Of a DNA stretch of 64,000 nt, positions 8,665 to 17,608 are shown piece by piece. The first letter of the stretch is position 1. Each line of letters starts with the position of its first letter. The DNA comes from Tistrella bauzanensis. GTDB lineage: Bacteria > Pseudomonadota > Alphaproteobacteria > Tistrellales > Tistrellaceae. The translations under genes and the position numbers were made by a program. The stretch spans positions 5,128 to 69,127 of the forward strand of contig NZ_BMDZ01000013.1 in assembly GCF_014636235.1 (NCBI RefSeq), written 5' to 3'. The notes beneath the pieces were generated by a model. That model saw only the letters and a program-made list of their open reading frames with translations, made no database searches and was not told the DNA's origin.

Positions 8665-11070
8665 TTAGCTGCGCAGCGCCGCCCCGGTCGCCTTGGTCAC
8701 CGCCGCCACGATCCGGTCCGACACCGCCTGGATCTCGGCATCGGTCAGCGTGCGGTCAGCCGGCTGGAGCGTGACCGAGACCGCCAGCGACACCTTGCCG
8801 GCGCCAAGCCGTTCGCCCGCGAAGCGGTCGAACACCGCAACATCGCTGATCAGCTTGCGGTCGGCGCCCCGCACCGCCTTGACCAGCTGGTCGGCGGCAA
8901 CCCCCTCGTCAACCACGAAGGCGAAGTCGCGCTCGACAGCCTGGAAGTCGTGCAACACCAGCGCCGGCCGCGCCCGGCCGGGCTTGCGCTTCGGCTCGGG
9001 CAGCGCGTCCAGGTCCAGCTCGAACCCGACCGCCGCGCCCTTGATGTCATGAGCGTCCAGGATCAGCGGATGCAACTCGCCAAAGGCGCCCAGCGTCAGC
9101 TTGGGCCCCAGCCGGATCACGGCAGACCGGCCCGGATGGTAATGAGCCGGCGTCTGCCCCTGCACCACCTGCACCTTGTCGGCATCCAGCCCGGCGGCGG
9201 CCAGCGCCGCCAGGATATCGGCCTTGGCGTCGAACACGTCCACGGCCCGCGGCCGCTCGGCCCAGTTGCGCGGGCCGGTGCGGCCGGTGCGCAGACCACA
9301 GGCCATGGTCCGCTGGTCGTCGGGTGCGACACCGCGCCAGCCCGGCCCCACTTCGAACCAGCGGCTGTCGGTCTCGCCGCGTGCCGCCGCACGCCCCGCC
9401 GCCATCACCAGCGAGGCCAGCGGCGTCGGCCGCATCACCGCCAGATCGGCCGAAATCGGGTTCAACAGGAACAGGGCGTCGTCGCCGCCACCGAAACGGC
9501 GGGCATCGGCTTCGGTCAGGAAGGAATAGTTCACGGTCTCGGTCAGGCCGCGCGCCGCCAGATCGCGCCGCACCCAGCCGGCGCGCAGGCGCCGGCCTGA
9601 TGCGGCGGTGCGGGTCACGACATCGGTGCGCGGCAGCGGCAGCGCCGGCACGCTGTCATAGCCGGTGATGCGCAGCACCTCCTCGACCAGATCGGCCTCG
9701 CCTTCCACATCCTGGCGCCAGCCCGGCACGGTCACCTGCCAGACATCACCAGCGCTGCGGTCGACGGCGAAGCCCAGCTTGTCCAGAATCGCCGCCTGCT
9801 GGTCCGCGGCCACGTTGAGGCCGCCAAGCGAGCTCACCCGCGCCGGGCGATAGCCGATCACCCGATCAAAGGCCGGCACGGTGCCGGCCAGCCGGATCTC
9901 GCTTGCCGTGCCGCCGGCCAGGGTCAGGATCATCGCGGTCGCGATCTCGGTGCCGGGCAGCACCGATGCCGGGTCGACCCAGCGCTCGAACCGATAACGG
10001 GCGTCGCTCAGGATGCTCAGCGCGCGGCCGGTTTCCGCCACCCGCTTCGGGTCGAACCAGGCGCATTCCAGCAGCACGTCGGTCGTGGTCTCGTCCACGC
10101 CCGACAGCGCGCCGCCCATGATGCCGCCCAGGCTCTGCACGCCGGCGTCATCGGCGATCACCACGTCGCGGCCGGCGGCGAGCGTATAGCTGCGCTCGTC
10201 CAGCGCCGCCAGGGTCTCGCCTTCCGCGGCGGCGCGGATCACCAGATTGCCGGCCAGCTTGTTCGCATCGAAGACATGCAGCGGCCGGCCCAGATCCTGC
10301 GACACGTAATTGGTGATATCCACCAGCACCGAAATCGGCCGCAGACCCACCGCCATCAGCCGGCGCACCATCCAGTCGGGCGACGCGCCATTGGTGACGC
10401 CGCGGATCAGCCGGCCGGCGAAGACCGGGCAGCCATCGCCATCCTCGATCCGGATATCGACCGGACAGGGGAAGGCGCCGGGCACCGGATCGACCGTCAG
10501 CGGCTTCAGGGTGCCAAGGCCGGCGGCGGCGAGGTCGCGGGCAACACCACGCACACCCAGGCAGTCGCCACGATTTGGCGTGATCGCGATCTCGATGACC
10601 GGATCGTCCAGGCCCATCAGCGATGCGAAGGGCACGCCCACCGGTGCGTCGGCCGGCATCTCGATGATGCCGTCATGCTCGTCCGACAGGCCCATCTCGC
10701 GCATCGACACCAGCATGCCGTTGCTCTCGACGCCGCGGATCTTCGACGGCTTCAGCACCAGACCGGTGCCAGGCACCGTCAGGCCCGAGCGCGCGAACAC
10801 CGCCTTCATGCCGGTGCGGGCGTTGGGCGCGCCGCAGACAACCTGCTGCGGCTCACCGTCGCCCGTGTCAACCCGGCAGACGCGCAGCTTGTCGGCATCG
10901 GGGTGGGGTTCGGCCGATATCACATGGGCGACCGTGAACGGCGCCAGCGCCGCGCCACGATCGGTGATCTCTTCCACCTCCAGGCCGACCGCGGTCAGCG
11001 CCAGCGCGATCCGGTCCAGATCGGCATCGGTGTCGAGATGGTCCTTCAACCAGGACAGGGTGAATTTCAT
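8665..11070 (-). CDS. pheT: Phenylalanyl-tRNA synthetase beta subunit
   Basis: 801 residues, normal length. An N-terminal EMAP/Trbp-type tRNA-binding domain (VAHVISAEPHPDADKLRVCRVD, about 45-150), B3/B4 editing domain, B5 domain (about 400-475), a catalytic-like core, and a C-terminal ferredoxin-fold anticodon-binding domain (FQAVERDFAFVVDEGVAADQLVKAVRGAD, about 705-800). It forms the alpha2-beta2 enzyme with PheS, charging tRNA-Phe. It starts 19 bp behind pheS and is co-transcribed with it. Confidence 0.98.
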   Translation of the reverse strand: MKFTLSWLKDHLDTDADLDRIALALTAVGLEVEEITDRGAALAPFTVAHVISAEPHPDADKLRVCRVDTGDGEPQQVVCGAPNARTGMKAVFARSGLTVPGTGLVLKPSKIRGVESNGMLVSMREMGLSDEHDGIIEMPADAPVGVPFASLMGLDDPVIEIAITPNRGDCLGVRGVARDLAAAGLGTLKPLTVDPVPGAFPCPVDIRIEDGDGCPVFAGRLIRGVTNGASPDWMVRRLMAVGLRPISVLVDITNYVSQDLGRPLHVFDANKLAGNLVIRAAAEGETLAALDERSYTLAAGRDVVIADDAGVQSLGGIMGGALSGVDETTTDVLLECAWFDPKRVAETGRALSILSDARYRFERWVDPASVLPGTEIATAMILTLAGGTASEIRLAGTVPAFDRVIGYRPARVSSLGGLNVAADQQAAILDKLGFAVDRSAGDVWQVTVPGWRQDVEGEADLVEEVLRITGYDSVPALPLPRTDVVTRTAASGRRLRAGWVRRDLAARGLTETVNYSFLTEADARRFGGGDDALFLLNPISADLAVMRPTPLASLVMAAGRAAARGETDSRWFEVGPGWRGVAPDDQRTMACGLRTGRTGPRNWAERPRAVDVFDAKADILAALAAAGLDADKVQVVQGQTPAHYHPGRSAVIRLGPKLTLGAFGELHPLILDAHDIKGAAVGFELDLDALPEPKRKPGRARPALVLHDFQAVERDFAFVVDEGVAADQLVKAVRGADRKLISDVAVFDRFAGERLGAGKVSLAVSVTLQPADRTLTDAEIQAVSDRIVAAVTKATGAALRS

Positions 11071-11089
11071 CGCGGGGTGCCCCTCTGAA

Positions 11090-12169
11090 TTAGCGCGTCA
11101 GCCCGCCGGCAAGCGTCGGCAGATCGGCGGCGGCGAAGCCGTAATGCTTCAGCCAGCGCGGATCGCTGTCGAAGAAGGTGCGCAGATCCGGCACCCCGTA
11201 TTTCAGCATCGCGATGCGCTCGATCCCCATGCCGAAGGCGAAGCCCTGATATTCGGCCGGGTCGATGCCGGCCATGGTCAGCACCTTGGGATGCACCATG
11301 CCGCAGCCCAGGATTTCCAGCCAGTCGCCGAAATTGCCGATCTTCAGCTCGCCGCCGCCGCGCCCGCAGCCGATATCCATCTCGGCCGAGGGTTCCGTGA
11401 ACGGGAAATAGCTGGGGCGGAAGCGCACCGGCAGATCGTCGACCTCGAAGAACGCCTTGGCGAACTCGATCAGGCAGCCCTTCAGATGCGCCATGGTGAT
11501 GCCGCGATCGATCACCAGCCCTTCGACCTGATGGAACATCGGGGTATGGGTCATGTCGCTGTCGCTGCGATAGGTCCGCCCCGGGGCGATGATCCGATAA
11601 GGCGGGCGCCCGCCCTCCATGGTCCGGATCTGTACCGGCGAGGTATGGGTGCGCAGCACCAGATTGGCACCGTCATCGGCCGTGCCGCGCACATAGAAGG
11701 TATCGTGCATCTGCCGCGCGGGATGCTCCGGCGGAATATTCAGCGCGGTGAAGTTGTAATAATCGGTCTCGATCTGCGGACCTTCGGCGACCTGGAAGCC
11801 CATATCGGCAAAAATCGCGGTCAGCTCGTCGATCACCTGCGAGATCGGATGGATGCGGCCCCGCGGCTCGGGGCGCGCGGGCAGGGTCACATCGATCCGC
11901 TCGGCGGCCAGGCGCGCATCCAGTGCCGCCGCCTTCAGCCCGTCGCGGCGTGCATCCAGCTCGCCCTGCAGGGCGTCGCGCAACTGGTTCAATGCCTGCC
12001 CCGCCGCCTTGCGCGCCTCGGGCTCCAGGGCACCCAGGCCCTTCAGCATCTCGGTGATGCGGCCCTTGCGGCCGAAAGCCTGGACGCGCACCTCTTCCAG
12101 CGCGTCAAGATCGGCGGCAGCGGCGATGCGCGCGCCGATCTCGTCCTTCAGGCGGTCGATATCGGTCAT
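11090..12169 (-). CDS. pheS: Phenylalanyl-tRNA synthetase alpha subunit
   Basis: 359 residues from ATG 12169 ([15 protein letters not shown]). N-terminal coiled coil, then a class II synthetase core: motif 2 region with [22 protein letters not shown], and motif 3 with [24 protein letters not shown]. It binds Phe and ATP and forms the active site of the alpha2-beta2 enzyme. A GAGG Shine-Dalgarno lies just upstream. The longer frame to 12283 adds a family-untypical Arg/Pro/Ala-rich extension and is not used. Confidence 0.97.
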   Translation of the reverse strand: MTDIDRLKDEIGARIAAAADLDALEEVRVQAFGRKGRITEMLKGLGALEPEARKAAGQALNQLRDALQGELDARRDGLKAAALDARLAAERIDVTLPARPEPRGRIHPISQVIDELTAIFADMGFQVAEGPQIETDYYNFTALNIPPEHPARQMHDTFYVRGTADDGANLVLRTHTSPVQIRTMEGGRPPYRIIAPGRTYRSDSDMTHTPMFHQVEGLVIDRGITMAHLKGCLIEFAKAFFEVDDLPVRFRPSYFPFTEPSAEMDIGCGRGGGELKIGNFGDWLEILGCGMVHPKVLTMAGIDPAEYQGFAFGMGIERIAMLKYGVPDLRTFFDSDPRWLKHYGFAAADLPTLAGGLTR

Positions 12170-12322
12170 GGATGCCTCGGAAGTCGTGGGTCTCTGGGCC
12201 AGGGGGGCGGCGGATGGGTCGCGGGCATGTTTGCCTCCGGCCGGCGGCAGCATGCGCGATGACCGGTTGCGGTTCAATGACACAGGCGCCGGTTCACGCC
12301 GTTCACGCCTGGGGCTGAACGC

Positions 12323-12356
12323 AAAACGAGGGGCCCCGCAGACGCGGGCCCCCTCG
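12323..12356 (-). terminator. Rho-independent terminator of rpmI-rplT
   Basis: A 13-bp stem with one mismatch (12327-12339 with 12344-12356) and a 4-base loop is followed on the minus strand by TTTT (12326-12323). It lies about 75 bp behind the rplT stop. Confidence 0.8.
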
Positions 12357-12429
12357 CTTCGATCGGCTGCGTGATGACCTGGAACCGGTCACCCGCGCCC
12401 GGACAATGGCGCCGGGCGGGGTTCTGGTC

Positions 12430-12798
12430 TCAGGCAGCGGCCTTGGCGAGAGCGCTCTGCGCCTGCTCGACAAGGCTCTTAAACGCCGCAGGCTCATTGA
12501 CCGCCAGATCCGACAGCACCTTGCGGTCCATCTCGATCTCGGCGGCCTTCAGGCCGGCGATGAACTGGCTGTAGGTCACACCCAGTTCGCGGGCGCCTGC
12601 GTTGATCCGCTGAATCCACAGCGCGCGGAACTGGCGCTTGCGGACGCGGCGGTCGCGATAGGCGTATTGCAGGTTCTTGTCGACGCGCTGCTTCGCGGCG
12701 CGGATCGTCTTGGACGAGCGGCCGCGGGCGCCCTCGGCAAGCTTCAGAACCTTCTTGTGGCGTGCATGAGACGTCACGCCGCGCTTTACACGGGCCAT
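12430..12798 (-). CDS. rplT: 50S ribosomal protein L20
   Basis: 122 residues from ATG 12798, which begins the family's MARVKRGV. The basic N-terminal tail, [31 protein letters not shown] and [28 protein letters not shown] are diagnostic. It binds 23S rRNA early in 50S assembly and autoregulates its operon in many bacteria. A TTG two codons upstream is an unlikely start. Confidence 0.98.
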   Translation of the reverse strand: MARVKRGVTSHARHKKVLKLAEGARGRSSKTIRAAKQRVDKNLQYAYRDRRVRKRQFRALWIQRINAGARELGVTYSQFIAGLKAAEIEMDRKVLSDLAVNEPAAFKSLVEQAQSALAKAAA

Positions 12799-12903
12799 CG
12801 TCAATTACTCCCGATGGAAATCATGGGGGCCGGCCGCATCACTGCGGGACCGGCTGCTCTCGTCGGAATTCGCTGCTGCCCGAATGATCAGGCGCCCGAA
12901 TAC

Positions 12904-13101
12904 TCAGGCATAGGGCAGGAACTGCTTCACAATCCGCGCATCGGCCGCCGTCAGGATCTGGGTCTTGCGGCTGTTGCGCTTCTGCTTCTGCGTCTTCGAC
13001 GACATGCAGTGACGATGGAAGGCGCTGGAGTGACGGACCTTGCCGGACGCCGTCAGGCGGAACCGCTTCTTGGCGCCGCTCTTGGTCTTCATCTTTGGCA
13101 T
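12904..13101 (-). CDS. rpmI: 50S ribosomal protein L35
   Basis: 65 residues, MPKMKTKSGAKKRFRLTASGKVRH to the basic C-terminus. A normal full-length L35. Co-transcribed with rplT (105-bp gap). A promoter with consensus spacing lies about 180 bp upstream, so the pair can be expressed independently of infC. Confidence 0.98.
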   Translation of the reverse strand: MPKMKTKSGAKKRFRLTASGKVRHSSAFHRHCMSSKTQKQKRNSRKTQILTAADARIVKQFLPYA

Positions 13102-13277
13102 TTTGCTCTCCGTGGGGTCAGGTCGCGATGCCGATCGCGCCCGGATCCCTCAAGGAACGAAGGACCGGCCGGCGGCAAGGCGGAGCAGGGGTGGCGGACG
13201 GGCATGCCAGAAGCCACGGCCACCACGACACGTCGAACCGGTACAGAGACCGGTCCGGCCGCGTGATCGAAGCCGGC

Positions 13278-13306
13278 TTTATAGCGACGTGGCCGGCACT
13301 TGGCAA
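13278..13306 (-). promoter_or_regulatory. Sigma-70-type promoter for rpmI-rplT
   Basis: Minus strand: TTGCCA (13306-13301), 17-bp spacer, TATAAA (13283-13278). Five of six bases match consensus at each box and the spacing is optimal. Predicted transcription start about 13271. Confidence 0.75.
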
Positions 13307-13348
13307 GCGCCACGGCGGCCGCATGCCAATCTTCCGGGCATGGGTCGC

Positions 13349-13397
13349 AAAAACACGCGCGGGCCGGCACCGGGGCCATCATGGTCCCGATGCCGGC
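13349..13397 (-). terminator. Terminator behind infC
   Basis: A long imperfect stem (13363-13379 with 13381-13397, 15 of 17 positions paired, the others G-T) is followed on the minus strand, after about 9 bases, by TTTTT (13353-13349). It lies 33 bp behind the infC stop and upstream of the rpmI promoter. The gap between stem and T-tract makes it less than ideal. Confidence 0.6.
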
Positions 13398-13429
13398 GCA
13401 AGCCGGATGTCTCCGGAAAATCGGTCAGT

Positions 13430-14023
13430 TCATGCCTTCTCCGCGGTCTTCTCCGCAGTTTCGGCCTTCTCGCCCGGCTGGACGAGCGGTGCGAGCACCA
13501 TGGTCATCTGACGACCTTCCAGGGTCGGGCGCTGTTCGATCTTGCCCAATTCGACAAGATCACCCGACACCCGCATCAGAACCCGCATGCCAAGATCCTG
13601 GTGAGTCACCTCACGACCACGGAAGCGCATGGTGATTTTCACCTTGTCGCCCTCGGTCAGGAACTTCACGGCATGCTTCATCTTGACGTTGTAGTCATTG
13701 TCGTCGATGTTCGGCCGGAACTTGAGTTCCTTGATCTCGATCGTCTTGTGCTTCTTCCGGGCTTCCTGTGCCTTCTTCTGCGACTCGTACTTGAACTTGC
13801 CGTAGTCGAGAAGTTTGCACACCGGAGGCTCGGCCGTCGCCGCAACCTCGACAAGATCCAGACCTGAGTCAGCAGCTCGGGTCAGGGCCTCGTCACGGGT
13901 GACGATTCCGATCATGGTGCCGTCGGCGTCGACCAGACGCACTTGCGGCACGCGGATGGCTTCATTGATGCGATGGGCGTCGCGATTCGCGTTCGGCGCC
14001 ACCGGCATTGGTCTTCTAGCGAT
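13430..14023 (-). CDS. infC: Translation initiation factor IF-3, probable ATC start
   Basis: About 197 residues. N-terminal domain (RINEAIRVPQVRLVDADGTMIGIV), linker (KLLDYGKFKYESQKKAQEARKK), C-terminal domain (KTIEIKELKFRPNIDDNDYNVKMKHAVKFLTEGDKVKITMRFRGRE). IF-3 prevents subunit joining and rejects non-canonical start codons. The first ATG is at 14008, but the AAGGGG Shine-Dalgarno (14036-14031) is 22 bases from it and only 7 bases from an in-frame ATC at 14023 that restores the conserved IARRPM start. Rare starts (AUU, AUC, AUA) are known for infC and allow autoregulation. The C-terminus has an Ala/Glu/Lys-rich tail (EKAETAEKTAEKA). Confidence 0.95.
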   Translation of the reverse strand: MARRPMPVAPNANRDAHRINEAIRVPQVRLVDADGTMIGIVTRDEALTRAADSGLDLVEVAATAEPPVCKLLDYGKFKYESQKKAQEARKKHKTIEIKELKFRPNIDDNDYNVKMKHAVKFLTEGDKVKITMRFRGREVTHQDLGMRVLMRVSGDLVELGKIEQRPTLEGRQMTMVLAPLVQPGEKAETAEKTAEKA

Positions 14024-14221
14024 GGTCAGTCCCCTTTCGATTGCCGACCGGATGTATCCCGCGTGACCCGGGTGAGCCGTCGCTCCCCCCCTTCATCCGA
14101 TGCGTCACCAGCAGGTGGCGGGCCACCGATGCGGATAACGGAAAACGGACTGCCGGGGGGAGGCAGGTCACGGGGTCTGGTGCGGGGTCGACGCGCACCG
14201 GCGCGTCGCCGATATGACAGA

Positions 14222-14249
14222 AGGATAGTCACGGTCGGATGTCGCGCAA
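14222..14249 (-). promoter_or_regulatory. Possible infC promoter
   Basis: Minus strand: TTGCGC (14249-14244), 16-bp spacer, TATCCT (14227-14222). It has the same -35 and spacing as the tRNA-Ser promoter. This would give a ~190-base leader with a short GC-rich hairpin (about 14189-14208). Confidence 0.45.
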
Positions 14250-14277
14250 GTCTTTCTTCGCGGACGACTTCCGACCA

Positions 14278-15276
14278 TCACAGGTCAAGCAGGCGGCGGA
14301 TCGCCTTCGAGACGTCGCTGACCGGCAGATCGGCAAGCCGATCGGCCCGCAGCCACGATGCCCGCGGCCCCCGTGGCCGGGTGAGGACCGGGTCGCTTTC
14401 CGCCGAGAACAGGCTGAGCGACGGGCAGCCGACCGCCGCGATCAGGTGCATCGGGCCGGTGTCGTTGCCCACGGCCACCGCCGCCCGCCGCGCAAGTGCC
14501 GCGATTTCGGCGAAGCTGGTCCGGCCTTCAAACGACATGGCCCGGGGCTCGGCCGCGGTCACGGCCCTGATCGCGTCGGCTTCCGCCCGCGTGCCTAACA
14601 AGATGGGGACGATCCCCTGATCTGCAAGCAGGCGCGCGGTTTCGGCGTATTGCTGTGGCGGCCAGCGCTTGCCGGGGCGGTGGGCGGCACCGCCCGGCAC
14701 CAGCAGCGCGAAGCGCATCGGCAGGTCGAACGACGTCAGATCGGCCCGCAGGAACGACAGGTCCGGCGCCGGCACCCGTGGAATGCCGGCCATGGCCAGT
14801 TGTTCCGCCTGCCGCTCCACCGTGTGCATGTGGTCGCGGCCGGGGTTGGCATGGGGGTGGGAACAGCCCGGGGCGATGCCCGACCAGTCGGGCTGTGGCT
14901 TGCGGAACAGCCGGTAATAGCGGCTGCTGCGATCGCTGGTCTGAAGGTCATAGACGCGGTCGAAGCCGGCATCGTTCAGGCGCCGGCGCAAGCGCCCGAT
15001 CGCGCCCAGTTGAAACAGGCGCGGCCGGTCGTCGATCCAGATCTCGTCGAACAGGCCGCTCGCCTCCAGCAGCCCGGCATAGGGTTTCGTCGTCAGCAGG
15101 GTGACGCGGCCCAGCGGATGCGCCAGCCGGATGGCCTTCATCGGCCCCAGCGCCAGGATCACGTCGCCAAAGGCCGAATGCTTGATCACCAGCACCCGCG
15201 CCGCCGGGTCGATGCCGGGCAGCGCCGGCAGCACCGGCTGGGCCACCGGCGTTTCAGGCCCGCTGGTCATGGTCAT
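14278..15276 (-). CDS. ADP-heptose:LPS heptosyltransferase-like glycosyltransferase (GT9)
   Basis: 332 residues. The N-terminal Rossmann half begins VLVIKHSAFGDVILALGPMKAIR, the GT9 signature. The C-terminal nucleotide-sugar half holds PGGAAHRPGKRWPPQQYAETARLL and VAVGNDTGPMHLIAAVGCPSLSLFS. This family adds heptose to lipid A-core in the inner membrane/cytoplasm interface; WaaC versus WaaF specificity cannot be assigned. Its ATG overlaps the stop of the upstream glycosyltransferase by 3 bases, so the two are translationally coupled. Confidence 0.9.
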   Translation of the reverse strand: MTMTSGPETPVAQPVLPALPGIDPAARVLVIKHSAFGDVILALGPMKAIRLAHPLGRVTLLTTKPYAGLLEASGLFDEIWIDDRPRLFQLGAIGRLRRRLNDAGFDRVYDLQTSDRSSRYYRLFRKPQPDWSGIAPGCSHPHANPGRDHMHTVERQAEQLAMAGIPRVPAPDLSFLRADLTSFDLPMRFALLVPGGAAHRPGKRWPPQQYAETARLLADQGIVPILLGTRAEADAIRAVTAAEPRAMSFEGRTSFAEIAALARRAAVAVGNDTGPMHLIAAVGCPSLSLFSAESDPVLTRPRGPRASWLRADRLADLPVSDVSKAIRRLLDL

Positions 15277-16523
15277 CGTCCGGCCGCCTCTTCGATCCGT
15301 GCTACGCCGGCGATCCGTGGTACGGCGGCACGTGTCAGCAGCGCCTCGTCATACACGGCCCGTGTTGCCGCCTGCATCCGCGCCAGGGTGAAGTGGCGGT
15401 CGACATGGGCGATCATGGCACGCGCGGCGCGCGCGCGCACCTCGCCGGGCATGTCCAGCGCCGCCGCCAGTGCCTGGGCCAGCGCACCGGCATCGCCCGG
15501 CGGCACCAGCGCGCCACCGACATTGCGCGCATCAACGGTTTCACGCGCACCGCCATGATCGGTGGCGATGATCCAGCGGCCCATCGCCTGGGCCTCCACC
15601 GGAATGCGGCCGAACGCTTCCGGCTCGGTGGCCGGCGACACCACCACATCGGCCAGCATATAGGCCGCCGGCATGTCGCGTTCAGCCTCGGCGATGCCCA
15701 CCACATCCTGAAGCCCGCGGGCGCGGATCGCCTGCTCGATCTCGGCACGATAGCTTTCGGTGCCTGGGGCCGCTCCCACCATCACGCATTGAATGTCGCG
15801 CCGGCCCAGCGCCGCCAGCGCGTCCAGCATCACCATATGCCCCTTCCAGCGGCTCAGCCGGCCGGGCATCAGCACCAGGGCGCGGGTCTCGTCCAACCGC
15901 CAGCGGCGGGCGAGCGCGATGATCCGGTCGGCCGGCACCGACGCCGGATGAAAGCGGGCGATGTCCACACCGCGCGGAACGGTGCGGATCACCGCCGGGT
16001 CGACGTCATAAACCTGGCGCAGATGATCGGCGATGAAGCCTGAAATCGCGATCAGCGGCCGGCCACGGGTCATCACCGCGTTATAGCGGCGCTTCAGCCA
16101 GCTGCCATGGCCATAGGTGCCGTGAAAGGTCGTGACGAAGGCGGCGCCCATCCGCGCCGCCGCCATCTCGGCGCTCCAGGCCGGCGCGCGTGACCGGGCA
16201 TGGATGATGTCCACCCCTTCCGCCGCCGCCAGCGCCGCCAGCCGGGCGGCATTGGCGCGGATCGTCCAGGGACGCTTCGACGCCAGCGGCAGGGTGACAT
16301 GCCGGCCGCCCAGCCGTTCGAGTTCCGCCACAAGCGGCCCGCCCTCCGAGGCCACGATCGCCCGCCAGCCCGACGCCACCAGCCCGGCCGCGATATCGAC
16401 CGTCCCCCGTTCCACGCCCCCCGGCCCCAGTGCCGGCAGAACCTGCAGCACGGTCCGTGGCAATCGCCCCCCGCCGGGGATGCCGGCAATGGCTGGCGTT
16501 ACCGCAGGATCGGGCACCGTCAT
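15273..16523 (-). CDS. GT4-family glycosyltransferase
   Basis: 416 residues from ATG 16523. A GT-B protein: N-terminal acceptor domain (LQVLPALGPGGVERGTVDIAAGLVASGW), then donor domain with LVLMPGRLSRWKGHMVMLDALAAL and the EX7E-type PATEPEAFGRIPVEAQAMGRWIIATDHGGARETV. Probably adds a sugar to LPS core or a surface glycan, as it is coupled to a GT9 heptosyltransferase. Donor and acceptor unknown. An in-frame upstream extension to 16631 lacks family similarity. Confidence 0.88.
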   Translation of the reverse strand: MTVPDPAVTPAIAGIPGGGRLPRTVLQVLPALGPGGVERGTVDIAAGLVASGWRAIVASEGGPLVAELERLGGRHVTLPLASKRPWTIRANAARLAALAAAEGVDIIHARSRAPAWSAEMAAARMGAAFVTTFHGTYGHGSWLKRRYNAVMTRGRPLIAISGFIADHLRQVYDVDPAVIRTVPRGVDIARFHPASVPADRIIALARRWRLDETRALVLMPGRLSRWKGHMVMLDALAALGRRDIQCVMVGAAPGTESYRAEIEQAIRARGLQDVVGIAEAERDMPAAYMLADVVVSPATEPEAFGRIPVEAQAMGRWIIATDHGGARETVDARNVGGALVPPGDAGALAQALAAALDMPGEVRARAARAMIAHVDRHFTLARMQAATRAVYDEALLTRAAVPRIAGVARIEEAAGR

Positions 16524-16748
16524 CGGACGGTCGTTTGGGATTGGGGCGCTCTTGCTGCTAGGATCGTCCGATTGCACCGGATCACAGTCTCCATGGGCTG
16601 GCCGGTGGCCGTCATCGCCCACCGCGCTCACAGACTACACGAGGCGGCCGGCCGGCAGAAGCATGGCATGACATCGCATCACATGCGCGGCACCTGCGCT
16701 CATCCGCCGCCCACCCGTCACGCCGCCAACACCGTCACGGAGGATAGC

Positions 16749-17591
16749 GTGCCCGACAGACTGCCCCCCGCCACCTGGCCCGCCACACCGGCCGGCGCCG
16801 CGCCTCATCCCGCCGGCCAGGACGACGGCCGCATCGATCGCGGCGACGGCGTCGCCCTGGCCTATCACCGCCATCTGCCCAAGATGTGGGCGCCCGGCCC
16901 CGGCATCGTCTTCCTGGGCGGCTTCCGCTCGGACATGACCGGTACCAAGGCCATGGCGCTCGACACCTTCTGCGCCCGCACCGGCCGGCCCTATCTGCGC
17001 TTCGACTATTCCGGCCACGGCGCGTCGGACGGCGCTTTCGAGGATGGCTGCATCAGCCGCTGGGTCGATGACGCGCTGGTGATGATCGACCGGCTGACCG
17101 ACGGGCCGCTGGTGCTGGTGGGCTCCAGCATGGGCGGCTGGATCATGCTGCGCGTGGCGCTGGCCCGGCCCGATCGGGTCAAGGCGCTGATCGGCATCGC
17201 CGCCGCCCCCGATTTCACCCAGCGCCTTATGTGGCCCGACATGACCGCCGACCAGCAGGCGGCCCTGCTCCGAGATGGCCGGATCGAGATCCCGTCGGCC
17301 TATGATCCCGAGCCGACCGTCATCACCCGGCGGCTGATCGAGAACGGCCGCGACAACCTGCTGCTCGATGACCCGATCCGCTTCGACGGCCCGGTGCGCC
17401 TGCTTCACGGCCTCGACGACCCGGACGTGCCCTGGCGGCTGTCGCTGGATACGGCCCAGGCGCTGACCGCGCGCGATGTCCGGGTCGAGCTGGTCAAGGG
17501 CGGCGATCACCGCCTGTCGGAACCCGGTGACATCGCCATGCTGACCCGCACCATCGACGAGGTCGCCCGCCTGGTGGTGGAGGCCGACTGA
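16749..17591 (+). CDS. Alpha/beta hydrolase
   Basis: 280 residues from GTG 16749, chosen because CGGAGG lies 6 bases upstream. Alpha/beta hydrolase fold: oxyanion region VFLGGFRSDMTGTKA, nucleophile elbow VGSSMGGW (Ser in GxSxG), catalytic Asp in HGLDDPDVPW and His in KGGDHRLSEPGD. It resembles the ABHD10/palmitoyl thioesterase-like group. Substrate unknown; probably cytoplasmic. Divergent from the glycosyltransferase pair. The upstream frame to 16200 is antisense to the glycosyltransferase and not used. Confidence 0.88.
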   Translation: MPDRLPPATWPATPAGAAPHPAGQDDGRIDRGDGVALAYHRHLPKMWAPGPGIVFLGGFRSDMTGTKAMALDTFCARTGRPYLRFDYSGHGASDGAFEDGCISRWVDDALVMIDRLTDGPLVLVGSSMGGWIMLRVALARPDRVKALIGIAAAPDFTQRLMWPDMTADQQAALLRDGRIEIPSAYDPEPTVITRRLIENGRDNLLLDDPIRFDGPVRLLHGLDDPDVPWRLSLDTAQALTARDVRVELVKGGDHRLSEPGDIAMLTRTIDEVARLVVEAD

Positions 17592-17608
17592 GCGATGCCG
17601 CCGGGACG

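Larger units (their letters stand above)
13102..13429. other. infC-rpmI intergenic region (328 bp)
   Basis: No gene is supported here. Reading on the minus strand from infC it holds a terminator (13349-13397), then a sigma-70-type promoter (13278-13306), then a ~170-base rpmI leader. The leader contains a small ACCGGT/ACCGGT palindrome around 13237-13254 that could fold. Possible L20 regulatory structures in the leader cannot be judged by eye. Confidence 0.6.

Noticed and set aside
12170..12322. Leader peptide or T-box attenuator in front of pheS
   Set aside because: No Phe-rich short frame or T-box consensus was found; only a weak TTGAAC/CATGCT pair that I do not report as a promoter.
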